From Hyphomicrobiales bacterium (lineage in GTDB: Bacteria > Pseudomonadota > Alphaproteobacteria > Rhizobiales > Aestuariivirgaceae): 20,567 nucleotides of DNA. Of this stretch, positions 1 through 8,041 are shown piece by piece (within the stretch, counting starts at the first letter, position 1; each line of letters starts with the position of its first letter). The notes beneath the pieces were generated by a model. It saw only the letters and a list, made by a program, of their open reading frames with translations. It was not told where the DNA came from and made no database searches. The position numbers and the translations under genes are program-made. The DNA lies in assembly GCA_023266715.1 (NCBI GenBank), contig JAHFPK010000017.1:1-20567 (forward strand), in the 5' to 3' direction.

Positions 1-354
1 GATTTTGCCACCAATGTGGGCGTCCGCGTCTATTTTATCGTCGATCAGTCGGATTTAACCCCAGAGGGCCAGGAAATCCTGACCAAACAGGCCCGGTGGC
101 TGCAGCAGTATTCGAATGTCCTCGTTCAGGTGGAAGGCCATTCGGACGAGCGCGGTACGCGCGAATACAACATTGCCCTTTCGGCCCGGCGCGCCACAGC
201 AACCCGCGAATTCCTGATTTCCCAGGGGGTAAATCCCAAGCGCATATCCTCCATCGCCTATGGCAAGGAACGGCCGGCGGCCCTGTGTGATGCCGAGCAA
301 TGCTGGTCGCAAAACCGGCGTGCGGTGACCGTTATCACCGGCGGAGCGTCCTAA
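1..354 (+). CDS. pal: Peptidoglycan-associated lipoprotein Pal, 3' part only
   Basis: This is the C-terminal 117 residues of Pal, the outer-membrane lipoprotein of the Tol-Pal complex that ties the outer membrane to peptidoglycan during cell constriction. The frame is open from base 1, so the signal peptide, lipobox and linker lie upstream of the window. The visible part is an OmpA-like domain: a beta strand ending VYFIVDQSDLTPEGQEIL, then GHSDERGTREYNIALSARRA, which carries the Asp and Arg that bind diaminopimelate in this family, and a closing NRRAVTVI. A GTG at 16 lies within the domain and is not a start. cpoB follows after about 140 bases, as in most proteobacterial tol-pal clusters. The family assignment is very secure. 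Confidence 0.95.
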   Translation, partial: DFATNVGVRVYFIVDQSDLTPEGQEILTKQARWLQQYSNVLVQVEGHSDERGTREYNIALSARRATATREFLISQGVNPKRISSIAYGKERPAALCDAEQCWSQNRRAVTVITGGAS

Positions 355-494
355 GCCTTGATCTGTGGCAGTCCGGCAACAGTGCCCGACTTTCCATATA
401 CATGAACGTCAAAGCCTCAATTTCACCCCGATTCAGGCCAAGTTGCAGCCTAGAATGGTAGTCATGCTCGATTGCTATTGCAGTGGTTAGAAAA

Positions 495-1436
495 ATGTCA
501 AACACCCTCAAATCCTCATTCGTCGCTGTTTTGCTTCTGGGAACGGCTCTTTTCTCACCGGTTCAGGCCCAAACGGCAGAAGAACTCACCTCGCGACTCA
601 ACCAGATGGAAGAGCAGATGCGCCTGCTCGTAGGCCAAGTGGAAGAGCTTACCTATTCGGTGAAACAGCTTCAGGGCCAGTTGAAAAACGAGACAAAAAC
701 CGGAGCGGCGGAACCACAGAAACTCAAGAAGATGGCTGAACAACCGGTGACCGCTGAACAGCCGGTGGTGGCTGAACAGGGCATTGAGCAGATCGGAGAG
801 GCCCCCGATGCCGGCCAGCAAATGACGACAACAATTATTGGACCAGATGGAACGGAACAGCAGGTTGCTGTCCTGAAAGCGCCGGGCCCCAAGATTTTGG
901 GTACCATGCCGGGCGCTTCAGCGGCCGCAAATCCGGATGACGGCGGCTTCCAGGGTCAGGTGCTTGTACCGCCGGGTGGTGGCGAGGACCAACCGGTTCA
1001 GCAGGGCACAGGAAATGTTGATCCTGATTCCATTGAAACTGTTTCACTCGCACCGGAATCGCCCGAGGCGCTTTATGAGCGCTCAAACGAGAGCCTGTTG
1101 CGCCGCCAATTCAGTGACGCGGAATCTGGCTTCAGCAGTTTTATCAGCAAGTATCCTGAACATAGCCTCGCCGGCAGTGCCCAGTATTGGCTGGGTGAGA
1201 CCTATTATGCGCAAGGTAATTTCCGTGAAGCCGCACAGAATTTCCTCCATGGCTACAAGAATTATCCAAAGAGCAGGCGGGCGCCTGACAGTTTGCTGAA
1301 GCTTGGCATTTCCTTGAACAAGCTTGGGCAGACACAGCAGGCTTGCGCGGCCTTCGGCGCCATTGGCGGTGAATTCCCCAATGCGATTGATGCGAAGAAG
1401 CGGGCGCAAGCGGAATCCAAGCGTGCGGGCTGCTGA
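495..1436 (+). CDS. cpoB: Cell division coordinator CpoB (YbgF), Tol-Pal associated TPR protein
   Basis: This is a periplasmic protein of 313 residues that, in characterised relatives, links Tol-Pal driven outer-membrane constriction to septal peptidoglycan synthesis. A signal peptide is visible (about residues 1-25, ending VQA before QTAEEL). It is followed by a heptad-rich coiled coil (about 28-70), a low-complexity Glu/Gln/Pro-rich linker (about 75-190), and a C-terminal TPR domain beginning ALYERSNESLLRRQ and containing the family-typical AQYWLGETYYAQG. A GTG at 483 in the same frame would add four residues. ATG 495 is preferred because it begins a normal signal peptide, although its Shine-Dalgarno sequence is weak. 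The linker is longer than in E. coli. The end overlaps the start of tilS by 14 bases, which suggests coupled translation. Confidence 0.93.
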   Translation: MSNTLKSSFVAVLLLGTALFSPVQAQTAEELTSRLNQMEEQMRLLVGQVEELTYSVKQLQGQLKNETKTGAAEPQKLKKMAEQPVTAEQPVVAEQGIEQIGEAPDAGQQMTTTIIGPDGTEQQVAVLKAPGPKILGTMPGASAAANPDDGGFQGQVLVPPGGGEDQPVQQGTGNVDPDSIETVSLAPESPEALYERSNESLLRRQFSDAESGFSSFISKYPEHSLAGSAQYWLGETYYAQGNFREAAQNFLHGYKNYPKSRRAPDSLLKLGISLNKLGQTQQACAAFGAIGGEFPNAIDAKKRAQAESKRAGC

Positions 1437-2661
1437 GGCAGAGCTTCGCACCTTTAGCAATCAGGATTGCGAGAAATTATTTGCGGCATTACGCGGTGAA
1501 CGTCATATCGCCTTGGCAGTGTCCGGTGGCTCTGATTCCATGGCGCTGTTGCGACTGGCTGACCAGTGGTCGCAAAAATCTCTTAAGATTTCGGTTCTGA
1601 CAGTTGATCATGGTTTGCGTCCTGAGGCTGTGGGTGAGGCGCGGCAGGTGGCCGAATGGTGCGCTGCTCTTGCTCTTGCACATCACACGTTGAGGTGGGA
1701 GGGGGCGAAACCCAAAACCGGTTTGCAAGCCAAGGCAAGAATTGCCCGTTATGATCTGATGAGCGACTGGTGTAGCGCCAATAGCGTCAATATTCTGCTC
1801 ACAGGTCATACGATGGATGATCAGGCGGAAACGGTCTTGATGCGCCAGGCGCGAACCGATACGCCGGAGAGCCTGGCAGGGATTTGGGAAACTACAGTTT
1901 GGGGCGGAGTGAAATTGTATCGACCGCTTCTGGGCCAGAGCAGGGAGGGGCTGCGCGCCTTTCTCAAGAGCTTAGGCCAGCGCTGGATTGATGATCCCAG
2001 CAACGAAGATGTGAGATTTGAACGGATACGCGTCCGCCGGGCGATGGCCCAAGAGACCGGGACCGATCAACGAAAAATGGAACTGGCGGAAATTGCCGAC
2101 AAGGCTGGACGCGCGGCACGGGCCCTGGCCTCTGCCACCGAACTTTGGATTGGCGGACAACTCACGTCATATCCTGAGGGCTTCGGCAGTATCCCGCGCG
2201 CCGGCTTCTGCGAACTCGATCCTGGTCTGCAACGGCGCGTGTTGCAGCAATTGCTGCAGATTTACGGTGCGGGAAACCGGGTCGAACCCGGTGAACTCGA
2301 TCATCTGGGCAAGTGGATCATGAGCCAAGAACTTTCACGACGAACCCTTGGGGGAGCGGTTCTGGCTTGCCGGCAAGCAAAAGTACTTGTCGGACGGGAA
2401 TGGGGGCGGATTTTGCCTGTTGCAACGGTCGTTCCCGATTCAGGCGAAGTGCTGTGGGATGGGCGGTTTTTGGTGCAAGCACCGCCCAAAGCGAAGATTG
2501 TTCCAGTGGGAAGCCTGCAAGGCGTGGCACGGCGGGAGGATATTCCGAGCTTTGTTCAGCAAAGTCTGCCTGCTGCGCTTTTGGGGGATGGTGCTGTCGT
2601 AATTCCCCATTTGGGCCTTGGAAGTGGCGTTTCGGCAAAATTTATGCGTTATTTACGATAG
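1423..2661 (+). CDS. tilS: tRNA(Ile)-lysidine synthase TilS
   Basis: This enzyme uses ATP and lysine to convert C34 of the CAU-anticodon tRNA-Ile to lysidine, so that the tRNA reads AUA and accepts isoleucine. The N-type ATP-pyrophosphatase P-loop SGGSDS is at about residues 34-39, followed by the family motifs TVDHGLRPEA, TGHTMDDQAETVLMR and RPLLGQSREGLRAFL with the downstream WIDDPSNED. The C-terminal third is weakly conserved, as is usual for TilS. The frame is open upstream through cpoB. I chose GTG 1423, which places the P-loop at a normal distance from the N-terminus and gives 412 residues. The pal-cpoB-tilS-ftsH order is standard in Hyphomicrobiales. Confidence 0.93.
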   Translation: MRAAEAELRTFSNQDCEKLFAALRGERHIALAVSGGSDSMALLRLADQWSQKSLKISVLTVDHGLRPEAVGEARQVAEWCAALALAHHTLRWEGAKPKTGLQAKARIARYDLMSDWCSANSVNILLTGHTMDDQAETVLMRQARTDTPESLAGIWETTVWGGVKLYRPLLGQSREGLRAFLKSLGQRWIDDPSNEDVRFERIRVRRAMAQETGTDQRKMELAEIADKAGRAARALASATELWIGGQLTSYPEGFGSIPRAGFCELDPGLQRRVLQQLLQIYGAGNRVEPGELDHLGKWIMSQELSRRTLGGAVLACRQAKVLVGREWGRILPVATVVPDSGEVLWDGRFLVQAPPKAKIVPVGSLQGVARREDIPSFVQQSLPAALLGDGAVVIPHLGLGSGVSAKFMRYLR

Positions 2662-2668
2662 TGGGAAG

Positions 2669-2698
2669 CTTGGAATTGGGCTATTCCCATCTTATGTT
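2669..2698 (+). promoter_or_regulatory. Candidate sigma-32 (RpoH) heat-shock promoter for ftsH
   Basis: In the 83-base gap between tilS and ftsH, CTTG (2669-2672) is followed after 18 bases by CTTATGT (2691-2697). This fits the consensus I recall for alphaproteobacterial heat-shock promoters, CTTG-N17/18-CYTATNT. The same bases also read as a sigma-70-like pair, TTGGAA (2670) and TATGTT (2693), with 17-bp spacing. The predicted transcript would start near 2705, leaving a leader of about 40 bases. FtsH is a known RpoH target in several alphaproteobacteria, so the position makes sense. The match is read by eye and not scored. Confidence 0.6.
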
Positions 2699-2744
2699 AC
2701 ACTACAGGTTTGGGTAAGAAGCTCAGATTGTCCAAAAGGCAGGT

Positions 2745-4688
2745 TTGAGAGATTTGAGGGATAAATTGTATCAGTTCCGTAATTTTGCCGTTTGGATTGT
2801 CATCGCGCTCCTGTTGTTCGCATTGTTCAGCCTGTTTCAAGGCCAGGTGGGCGGCGCCAGCGCGCAGGAAATCAGCTACTCGCAGTTTTTTGACCGGGTG
2901 AATTCCGGCGAGATCAAATCGGTCACCTATTCGGGTGAATCGATTTCCGGCAAATTGACCGACGGGAAAACGGTACAGGCTTACGGTATCTTCACTGAGG
3001 AAGATTTGAAGAGCATGCGGCAAAAGGGCGTTGAAGTCAGCTTCCGCCCGCAGCAGACTGATTCACTTCTCAGCAATGCGCTGATCTATTGGTTGCCCAT
3101 GTTGCTGCTTGTCGGTGTCTGGGTATTTTTCATCCGGCAAATGCAATCAGGTTCCGGTAAGGCCATGGGCTTTGGCAAGTCCAAGGCCAAGCTGCTTACG
3201 GAAAAGCAGGGCAGAGTGACCTTTGAAGATGTGGCCGGCGTAGACGAGGCCAAAGAAGACCTGGTCGAAATTGTTGACTTCCTGAAAGACCCGCACAAAT
3301 TCCAGCGCCTCGGCGGCAAGATTCCAAAGGGCGCGCTTCTGGTTGGCCCTCCGGGTACAGGCAAGACGTTGCTTGCACGTGCCATTGCCGGCGAAGCCAA
3401 TGTTCCCTTCTTCACAATTTCCGGTTCTGATTTCGTTGAAATGTTTGTGGGTGTTGGCGCGAGCCGCGTGCGCGACATGTTTGAACAAGCCAAGAAGAAT
3501 GCGCCGTGTATCATTTTCATCGATGAAATTGACGCTGTCGGCCGGCACCGTGGTGCGGGCCTTGGCGGCGGTAATGACGAGCGCGAACAAACGCTCAATC
3601 AGTTGCTGGTTGAGATGGACGGCTTTGAAGCCAATGAAGGTGTGATCCTTGTGGCGGCGACAAACCGCCCAGACGTTCTTGATCCCGCATTGTTGCGCCC
3701 GGGTCGTTTTGACCGGCAGATTGTGGTTTCCAATCCTGACGTTCAGGGGCGTGAGCAAATTCTCAAAGTGCATATGAAAAATGTGCCACTGGCGCCAGAC
3801 ATCGATCCACGTGTGATTGCGCGGGGCACGCCCGGATTCTCCGGCGCTGATCTTGCCAACCTGGTGAACGAAGCAGCCCTTCTCGCGGCACGCCGTAACA
3901 AGCGTGTGGTGACGCAGGCTGAATTTGAATATGCCAAGGACAAGGTGATGATGGGGGCGGAGCGCAAATCTCTTGTCATGAGTGAGGAAGAGCGCCGCAA
4001 TACGGCCTATCATGAGGCGGGACACGCTATCGTTGGCCTGTCGGTTCCCTATGACCCTCTGCATAAGGTAACGATTATTCCGCGCGGGCGCGCTTTGGGC
4101 GTGACGATGAATCTCCCGGAAGGTGACCGGCACAGCCGCACCCGCGAATGGTGTGAATCGCGCATGGCCGTTCTCTTTGGCGGTCGTGAAGCTGAACTTA
4201 TTCTGGGTGGCGAAAAAAACGTAACCAATGGTGCCACTGGCGACATTCAGATGGCCACGCAACTGGCGCGCGCCATGGTGACTGAATGGGGCATGTCCGA
4301 CAAGCTGGGCCGCGTGCGTTACAATGGCAATGAACAGGAGGTGTTCCTGGGTCACTCAGTAACGCAGACCAAAAACCTTTCAGACCAGACGGCCAAGCTC
4401 ATTGATGAGGCTGTTCGTGACTTGATTCAGGCGGGTGAAGCGACGGCCAAAAGGATTCTCGCAAAGCGCCGGGCTGATCTCCACGCAGTTGCCAAGGCGC
4501 TTCTGGAACTAGAAACGCTTTCCGGTGACGAGGTCAAAAAAATTCTGGCTGGCGGCACAATAAATCGCGACGATGATGAGGCCAAGAAGAAAGCAGCCAG
4601 AAAGCCGTCGGCCTCAGTTCCGCGTGCTGGCGGGGCCAAGCGTGGGACCAGCGGTTCGGGAGATATGGAACCGCAGCCCCAGTCCTAA
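2745..4688 (+). CDS. ftsH: ATP-dependent zinc metalloprotease FtsH
   Basis: FtsH is a hexameric inner-membrane AAA+ protease that degrades unassembled membrane proteins and regulatory proteins. In E. coli these include sigma-32 and LpxC. The 647 residues show an N-terminal membrane helix (about 14-33), a periplasmic segment, a second helix (about 112-131), Walker A GPPGTGKT (201-208), Walker B IIFIDEID (256-263), the second region of homology around ATNRPDVLDPALLRPGRFDR, the zinc motif HEAGH (423-427), and a likely third zinc ligand, Asp500. The start is a TTG preceded by AAGGCAGG. A second TTG nine bases later is possible, and no ATG sits before the first helix. The tail is rich in Lys, Ala and Ser and probably flexible. 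The stop codon overlaps the folP start. Confidence 0.97.
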   Translation: MRDLRDKLYQFRNFAVWIVIALLLFALFSLFQGQVGGASAQEISYSQFFDRVNSGEIKSVTYSGESISGKLTDGKTVQAYGIFTEEDLKSMRQKGVEVSFRPQQTDSLLSNALIYWLPMLLLVGVWVFFIRQMQSGSGKAMGFGKSKAKLLTEKQGRVTFEDVAGVDEAKEDLVEIVDFLKDPHKFQRLGGKIPKGALLVGPPGTGKTLLARAIAGEANVPFFTISGSDFVEMFVGVGASRVRDMFEQAKKNAPCIIFIDEIDAVGRHRGAGLGGGNDEREQTLNQLLVEMDGFEANEGVILVAATNRPDVLDPALLRPGRFDRQIVVSNPDVQGREQILKVHMKNVPLAPDIDPRVIARGTPGFSGADLANLVNEAALLAARRNKRVVTQAEFEYAKDKVMMGAERKSLVMSEEERRNTAYHEAGHAIVGLSVPYDPLHKVTIIPRGRALGVTMNLPEGDRHSRTREWCESRMAVLFGGREAELILGGEKNVTNGATGDIQMATQLARAMVTEWGMSDKLGRVRYNGNEQEVFLGHSVTQTKNLSDQTAKLIDEAVRDLIQAGEATAKRILAKRRADLHAVAKALLELETLSGDEVKKILAGGTINRDDDEAKKKAARKPSASVPRAGGAKRGTSGSGDMEPQPQS

Positions 4689-5725
4689 TGACCGAGACCT
4701 ATTTTCGTCCCCTTGGCCTTTGTTACGGTTCGGATGCTGAGCAACTCGTTGCCCAGTGCCGGGCCGGACGTCTGGGGGGCAGCGCTGCGATTGGTTTCAC
4801 ATTGGTTGAACGCATCACGCGTGACGGCAAGTCAGTAAGCCGGGAAATCGTTCCGTATACGGATGCTTTTCAGGCCATTGAGGCAGCCCGCGGGGAGTTT
4901 GCGGGAGTAGCGTTGGATACGCCCAAGATCATGGGCATTGTTAATGTGACCCCTGATAGTTTTTCCGATGGTGGGCAGCACGGTACTGCTGAGACGGGTG
5001 CGCTCCATGGCATGGCACTGGCTGCGCAAGGGGCTCAAATTCTTGATATCGGTGGAGAATCAACGCGGCCCGGTTCGGATGCGGTGTCCGTGGAAGAGGA
5101 ACTGTCGCGGGTTATTCCGGCGGTGAAGCGTCTGAGCGATGCGGGCCATGTGGTCTCGGTTGATACGCGAAAGCCTTTCGTGATGCGCGAAGCGGTCAAG
5201 GCAGGCGCTGCCATCATCAATGACGTTTCGGCTTTGCAACACGACCCGGAAAGCCTTCGCGCCGTTGCCGAGCTCAGGGTTCCTGTCGTCCTGATGCATG
5301 CGCAGGGTGACCCCCGCACCATGCAACTCAACCCCCATTATGATGATGTAGCGCTTGATGTTTATGACCAGCTTGAGCAACGGATATTAGCCTGCGTTCA
5401 GGCCGGAATTCCACGCTCGCGCATTGCCATTGATCCCGGTATTGGCTTTGGCAAGACCTTTCGCCACAATGTTGAGATTCTTAACCAGATCACACTGTTT
5501 CACGGCCTGGGTGTAGTTGTGTTAGTAGGGCTTTCCCGGAAGGGCTTTGTGGGAGCGCTCACAGGCGAGAAAAATGCCGGAAACCGGGTTCATGGCTCGG
5601 TTGGCGGGGCGGTACAGGCGGCGCTGAATGGTGTACATGTCCTGCGCGTGCATGACGTAAAGGCAACAGTGGAAGCCTTGGCGGTAGCCTGGGCTGCGAT
5701 GGACCCCAGGTCCACCGAACTTTAA
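4688..5725 (+). CDS. folP: Dihydropteroate synthase FolP, with N-terminal extension
   Basis: FolP condenses 6-hydroxymethyl-dihydropterin diphosphate with 4-aminobenzoate to give dihydropteroate in folate synthesis, and is the sulfonamide target. Diagnostic motifs are NVTPDSFSDGG (86-96), GGESTRPG (122-129), SVDTRKP, INDVSAL, DPGIGFGKT and GLSRKGFVG, covering the whole TIM barrel. At 345 residues it carries about 75 extra N-terminal residues compared with the E. coli enzyme. From memory, similar extensions occur in other alphaproteobacteria, so I do not read it as a fusion. The ATG at 4688 shares its A with the ftsH stop codon, so translation is probably coupled by re-initiation. glmM follows after 40 bases. 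Confidence 0.95.
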   Translation: MTETYFRPLGLCYGSDAEQLVAQCRAGRLGGSAAIGFTLVERITRDGKSVSREIVPYTDAFQAIEAARGEFAGVALDTPKIMGIVNVTPDSFSDGGQHGTAETGALHGMALAAQGAQILDIGGESTRPGSDAVSVEEELSRVIPAVKRLSDAGHVVSVDTRKPFVMREAVKAGAAIINDVSALQHDPESLRAVAELRVPVVLMHAQGDPRTMQLNPHYDDVALDVYDQLEQRILACVQAGIPRSRIAIDPGIGFGKTFRHNVEILNQITLFHGLGVVVLVGLSRKGFVGALTGEKNAGNRVHGSVGGAVQAALNGVHVLRVHDVKATVEALAVAWAAMDPRSTEL

Positions 5726-5765
5726 GTTTCTATATCTATAGATAGCCCGCTGAAGGGAACAGGTC

Positions 5766-7112
5766 ATGAGCAGGAAATATTTTGGAACCGATGGCGTGCG
5801 CGGCAAGGCCAATAGCGGCTCTATGACGGCCGACATGGTTTTGAAAATCGGCATGGCCGCCGGAAACCTTTATCGCCGCGGCAGCCACCGCCACCGTGTT
5901 GTGATCGGCAAGGACACCCGCCTTTCCGGCTACATGATTGAGCAGGCCCTGACGGCTGGCCTTCTGGCCGCCGGCATGGATGTGTTCCTGCTCGGTCCAG
6001 TGCCCACGCCTGCCGTTGCCATGCTCACGCGCTCCATGCGGGCCGATCTGGGTGTTATGATTTCTGCGTCGCACAATCCATATTTTGACAATGGCATCAA
6101 GATTTTCGGCCCTAACGGTTACAAGCTTTCAGACGAGCAGGAGCTCAAAATCGAGCATATGGTTGAAAGTACGGAGGCCATTCCGGTTGCCAGTTCCGAT
6201 GCGATCGGCCGTGCAACACGCATCGAAGATGCGGGCGCGCGCTACATTGAGTTTGCCAAACGCACATACCCCCGTGATTCAAATCTCGATGGCCTGCGCA
6301 TTGTGATCGATACAGCCCATGGCGCGAGTTACAAAACCGCGCCAACCGCGTTGTGGGAGCTGGGCGCGGAAATCATCCGCATTGGCGATGCCCCCAACGG
6401 CACGAACATCAACGAGAAGTGCGGTTCGACGGCGCCCCATGTCATGTGCGAGAAAGTGCGCGAGACGCGTGCCGACATCGGAATTGCCCTCGATGGCGAT
6501 GCGGACCGGGTGATGATTGCTGATGAACAGGGCCAGGTCATCGATGGCGATCAATTGATGGCGCTCATCACAAGATCCCTACACGAGCGCGGCCAGCTTC
6601 AGGGTGGCGGGCTTGTTGCAACGGTCATGTCCAACCTGGGGCTTGAGCGGTTTTTGAGCGCACAGGGTCTTTCGCTGATGCGCACCAAGGTTGGTGACCG
6701 CTATGTCGTTGAACATATGCGCGCCCACGGCTTCAATGTAGGAGGCGAGCAATCGGGCCATATCATCCTGTCAGATTTTTCAACGACGGGTGATGGCTTG
6801 CTGGCAGCACTGCAGGTGTTGGCGGAAGTCAAACGCGCCGGAAAGCCCGTGAGCGAAGTGTGCAGCATGTTTGAACCCGTGCCACAGGTTTTGAAGAACG
6901 TGAAGTTCAAGGACGGAAAACCTCTGGAAGAATCTGCCGTGAAGGATGCGATTGCGAAAGCTACATCACGGCTTGGCAACACCGGGCGCCTGGTCATTCG
7001 TCCTTCCGGAACAGAACCGCTCATTCGTGTGATGGCTGAGGGCGATGATGCGCGGTTGGTGAATGCTGTTGTCGATGAGCTGTGTGGCATTATTTCCAAG
7101 GCTGCTGCCTGA
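5766..7112 (+). CDS. glmM: Phosphoglucosamine mutase GlmM
   Basis: GlmM interconverts glucosamine-6-phosphate and glucosamine-1-phosphate, supplying UDP-GlcNAc for peptidoglycan and lipopolysaccharide. The 448-residue protein has the family N-terminus KYFGTDGVRG, the phosphoserine loop ISASHNP with catalytic Ser102, the metal-binding DGDADR (243-248), the sugar-binding GGEQSGH, and the phosphate-binding RPSGTEP (412-418). Length and spacing are normal and no key residue is missing. A GAAGGGA Shine-Dalgarno sequence lies seven bases before the ATG. Clustering with ftsH and folP is conserved in many proteobacteria. No intrinsic terminator is evident after the stop. Confidence 0.97.
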   Translation: MSRKYFGTDGVRGKANSGSMTADMVLKIGMAAGNLYRRGSHRHRVVIGKDTRLSGYMIEQALTAGLLAAGMDVFLLGPVPTPAVAMLTRSMRADLGVMISASHNPYFDNGIKIFGPNGYKLSDEQELKIEHMVESTEAIPVASSDAIGRATRIEDAGARYIEFAKRTYPRDSNLDGLRIVIDTAHGASYKTAPTALWELGAEIIRIGDAPNGTNINEKCGSTAPHVMCEKVRETRADIGIALDGDADRVMIADEQGQVIDGDQLMALITRSLHERGQLQGGGLVATVMSNLGLERFLSAQGLSLMRTKVGDRYVVEHMRAHGFNVGGEQSGHIILSDFSTTGDGLLAALQVLAEVKRAGKPVSEVCSMFEPVPQVLKNVKFKDGKPLEESAVKDAIAKATSRLGNTGRLVIRPSGTEPLIRVMAEGDDARLVNAVVDELCGIISKAAA

Positions 7113-7308
7113 CGGGTCAAACCGAACATTAAAAAAAGTTCATGGTTGGTAGTCAGTCAACGGATTGTTTCAAATTGTAACAATTGGCTGTGTCCTCGAG
7201 GCAACAGTCAGGAACTGTCACGATATCGCCGCATTGATGCCCGTGTTGAGCCATCTGTGGCCTCTAGTTTCTTATCATCGGACGAACTGATTTGGAGGAT
7301 TGTTTGTG

Positions 7309-7875
7309 ATGAAGGCGTTCAGGATTATTCTTTTGGCCGGTCTTGCAGTGGTGCCGTTTACGATTATCGCGCAGGCGGCAGATATTGCTCCGGCTCCTAA
7401 TGTTACTGCAGAAGACAGCGAGGCCATGGGGCTCTATCTCCGCGGTGATCTCGGCTGGTCATTCCTGGATTGGAGCGGTGGCGATGATGACAATGCGTTG
7501 GTTGTGGGCGGTGGCGTAGGTTACCAGTTCAATGACAATATGCGGGCCGATGTGACGCTGGACTGGGCAGGAGACTACAACGTTGCTCCCGGTGCCGACA
7601 TGAGCACTACAACTGTCCTCGGCAATCTTTACTTTGATTGGGCCAATGATTCGATCTTTACCCCCTATATTGGCGCTGGTCTCGGCTATGGCTGGGTAAA
7701 CGACGCACCATCGGGCGATGACAGTGGCATAGCCTATGATCTAGCCGCTGGTGTTTCCATGGATCTCACCGACAACGTCGCTGTTGACCTGGGCTATCGC
7801 TTCCGTGATACGATGATTTCCGGATCGGATCCGACGGAACATCAAGTTTCTGCAGGCGTGCGTTTCTCATTCTGA
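7309..7875 (+). CDS. Small outer-membrane beta-barrel protein
   Basis: This predicted secreted protein of 188 residues has a clear signal peptide ending in AQA before ADIAPAP. The mature part alternates polar and hydrophobic residues in short strands separated by Asp/Gly-rich turns, for example LYLRGDLGWSF, VVGGGVGYQF, YIGAGLGYGW and VAVDLGYRF, and ends in the typical C-terminal Phe (VSAGVRFSF). This pattern fits an eight-stranded barrel of the OmpA-like/Omp25 porin-like superfamily. I cannot assign a specific substrate or orthologue. Starts at TTG 7300, GTG 7306 and ATG 7309 are in frame. ATG 7309 is chosen, with GGAGG at 7294-7298. It appears to be a single-gene transcript: a gap of about 195 bases precedes it and a terminator follows. 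Confidence 0.85.
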   Translation: MKAFRIILLAGLAVVPFTIIAQAADIAPAPNVTAEDSEAMGLYLRGDLGWSFLDWSGGDDDNALVVGGGVGYQFNDNMRADVTLDWAGDYNVAPGADMSTTTVLGNLYFDWANDSIFTPYIGAGLGYGWVNDAPSGDDSGIAYDLAAGVSMDLTDNVAVDLGYRFRDTMISGSDPTEHQVSAGVRFSF

Positions 7876-7903
7876 TCCGCAATCGCGCGTGATCGGCTAC
7901 AGC

Positions 7904-7940
7904 AAACGGCGGTGGAGCAATCTGCCGCCGTTTCTCTTTG
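7904..7940 (+). terminator. Intrinsic terminator after the outer-membrane protein gene
   Basis: A perfect 9-bp inverted repeat, AAACGGCGG (7904-7912) and CCGCCGTTT (7925-7933), encloses a 12-base loop and is followed by CTCTTTG. It lies 28 bases after the stop codon and before the serC leader, so it separates the beta-barrel gene from the serine operon. The U-tract is short, but the stem is strong. Confidence 0.8.
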
Positions 7941-7995
7941 TAAAAGAGTCGCAGTTGACCGCCGGGCAAAGCTGCCCCATAAGCGTGCCGGGCTA

Positions 7996-8041
7996 ACCCT
8001 CCCCAACGAGGGTCGGTCCATCTGTAAGGATGGAGAACAGC
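7996..8041 (+). promoter_or_regulatory. serC leader RNA motif (two hairpins, masks the serC ribosome binding site)
   Basis: Two perfect hairpins stand side by side just before serC. The first pairs ACCCTC (7996-8001) with GAGGGT (8008-8013). The second pairs TCCATC (8017-8022) with GATGGA (8029-8034). The 3' strand of the second hairpin contains most of the Shine-Dalgarno GGAG (8032-8035), so folding should hinder ribosome entry. The arrangement, the sequence around the first hairpin and the gene context match my recollection of the Rfam serC motif, found upstream of serC in alphaproteobacteria and thought to be a cis-regulatory leader with no proven ligand. I could not run a covariance-model search. 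Confidence 0.8.

Noticed and set aside
3147..4355. A 402-codon open frame on the minus strand opposite ftsH
   Set aside because: It lies wholly antisense to a fully conserved FtsH. Its translation shows no domain or signal and is rich in His, Arg and Asn, as expected for a shadow frame in GC-rich coding DNA.
7118..7155. Possible terminator after glmM (AACCGAAC ... GTTCATGGTT)
   Set aside because: The stem has a two-base bulge, an A-rich loop and no T-run after it on the plus strand.
7173..7185. AATTG-TAA-CAATT inverted repeat upstream of the outer-membrane protein gene
   Set aside because: Five-base arms of low complexity are expected by chance, and no promoter elements could be placed convincingly around it.
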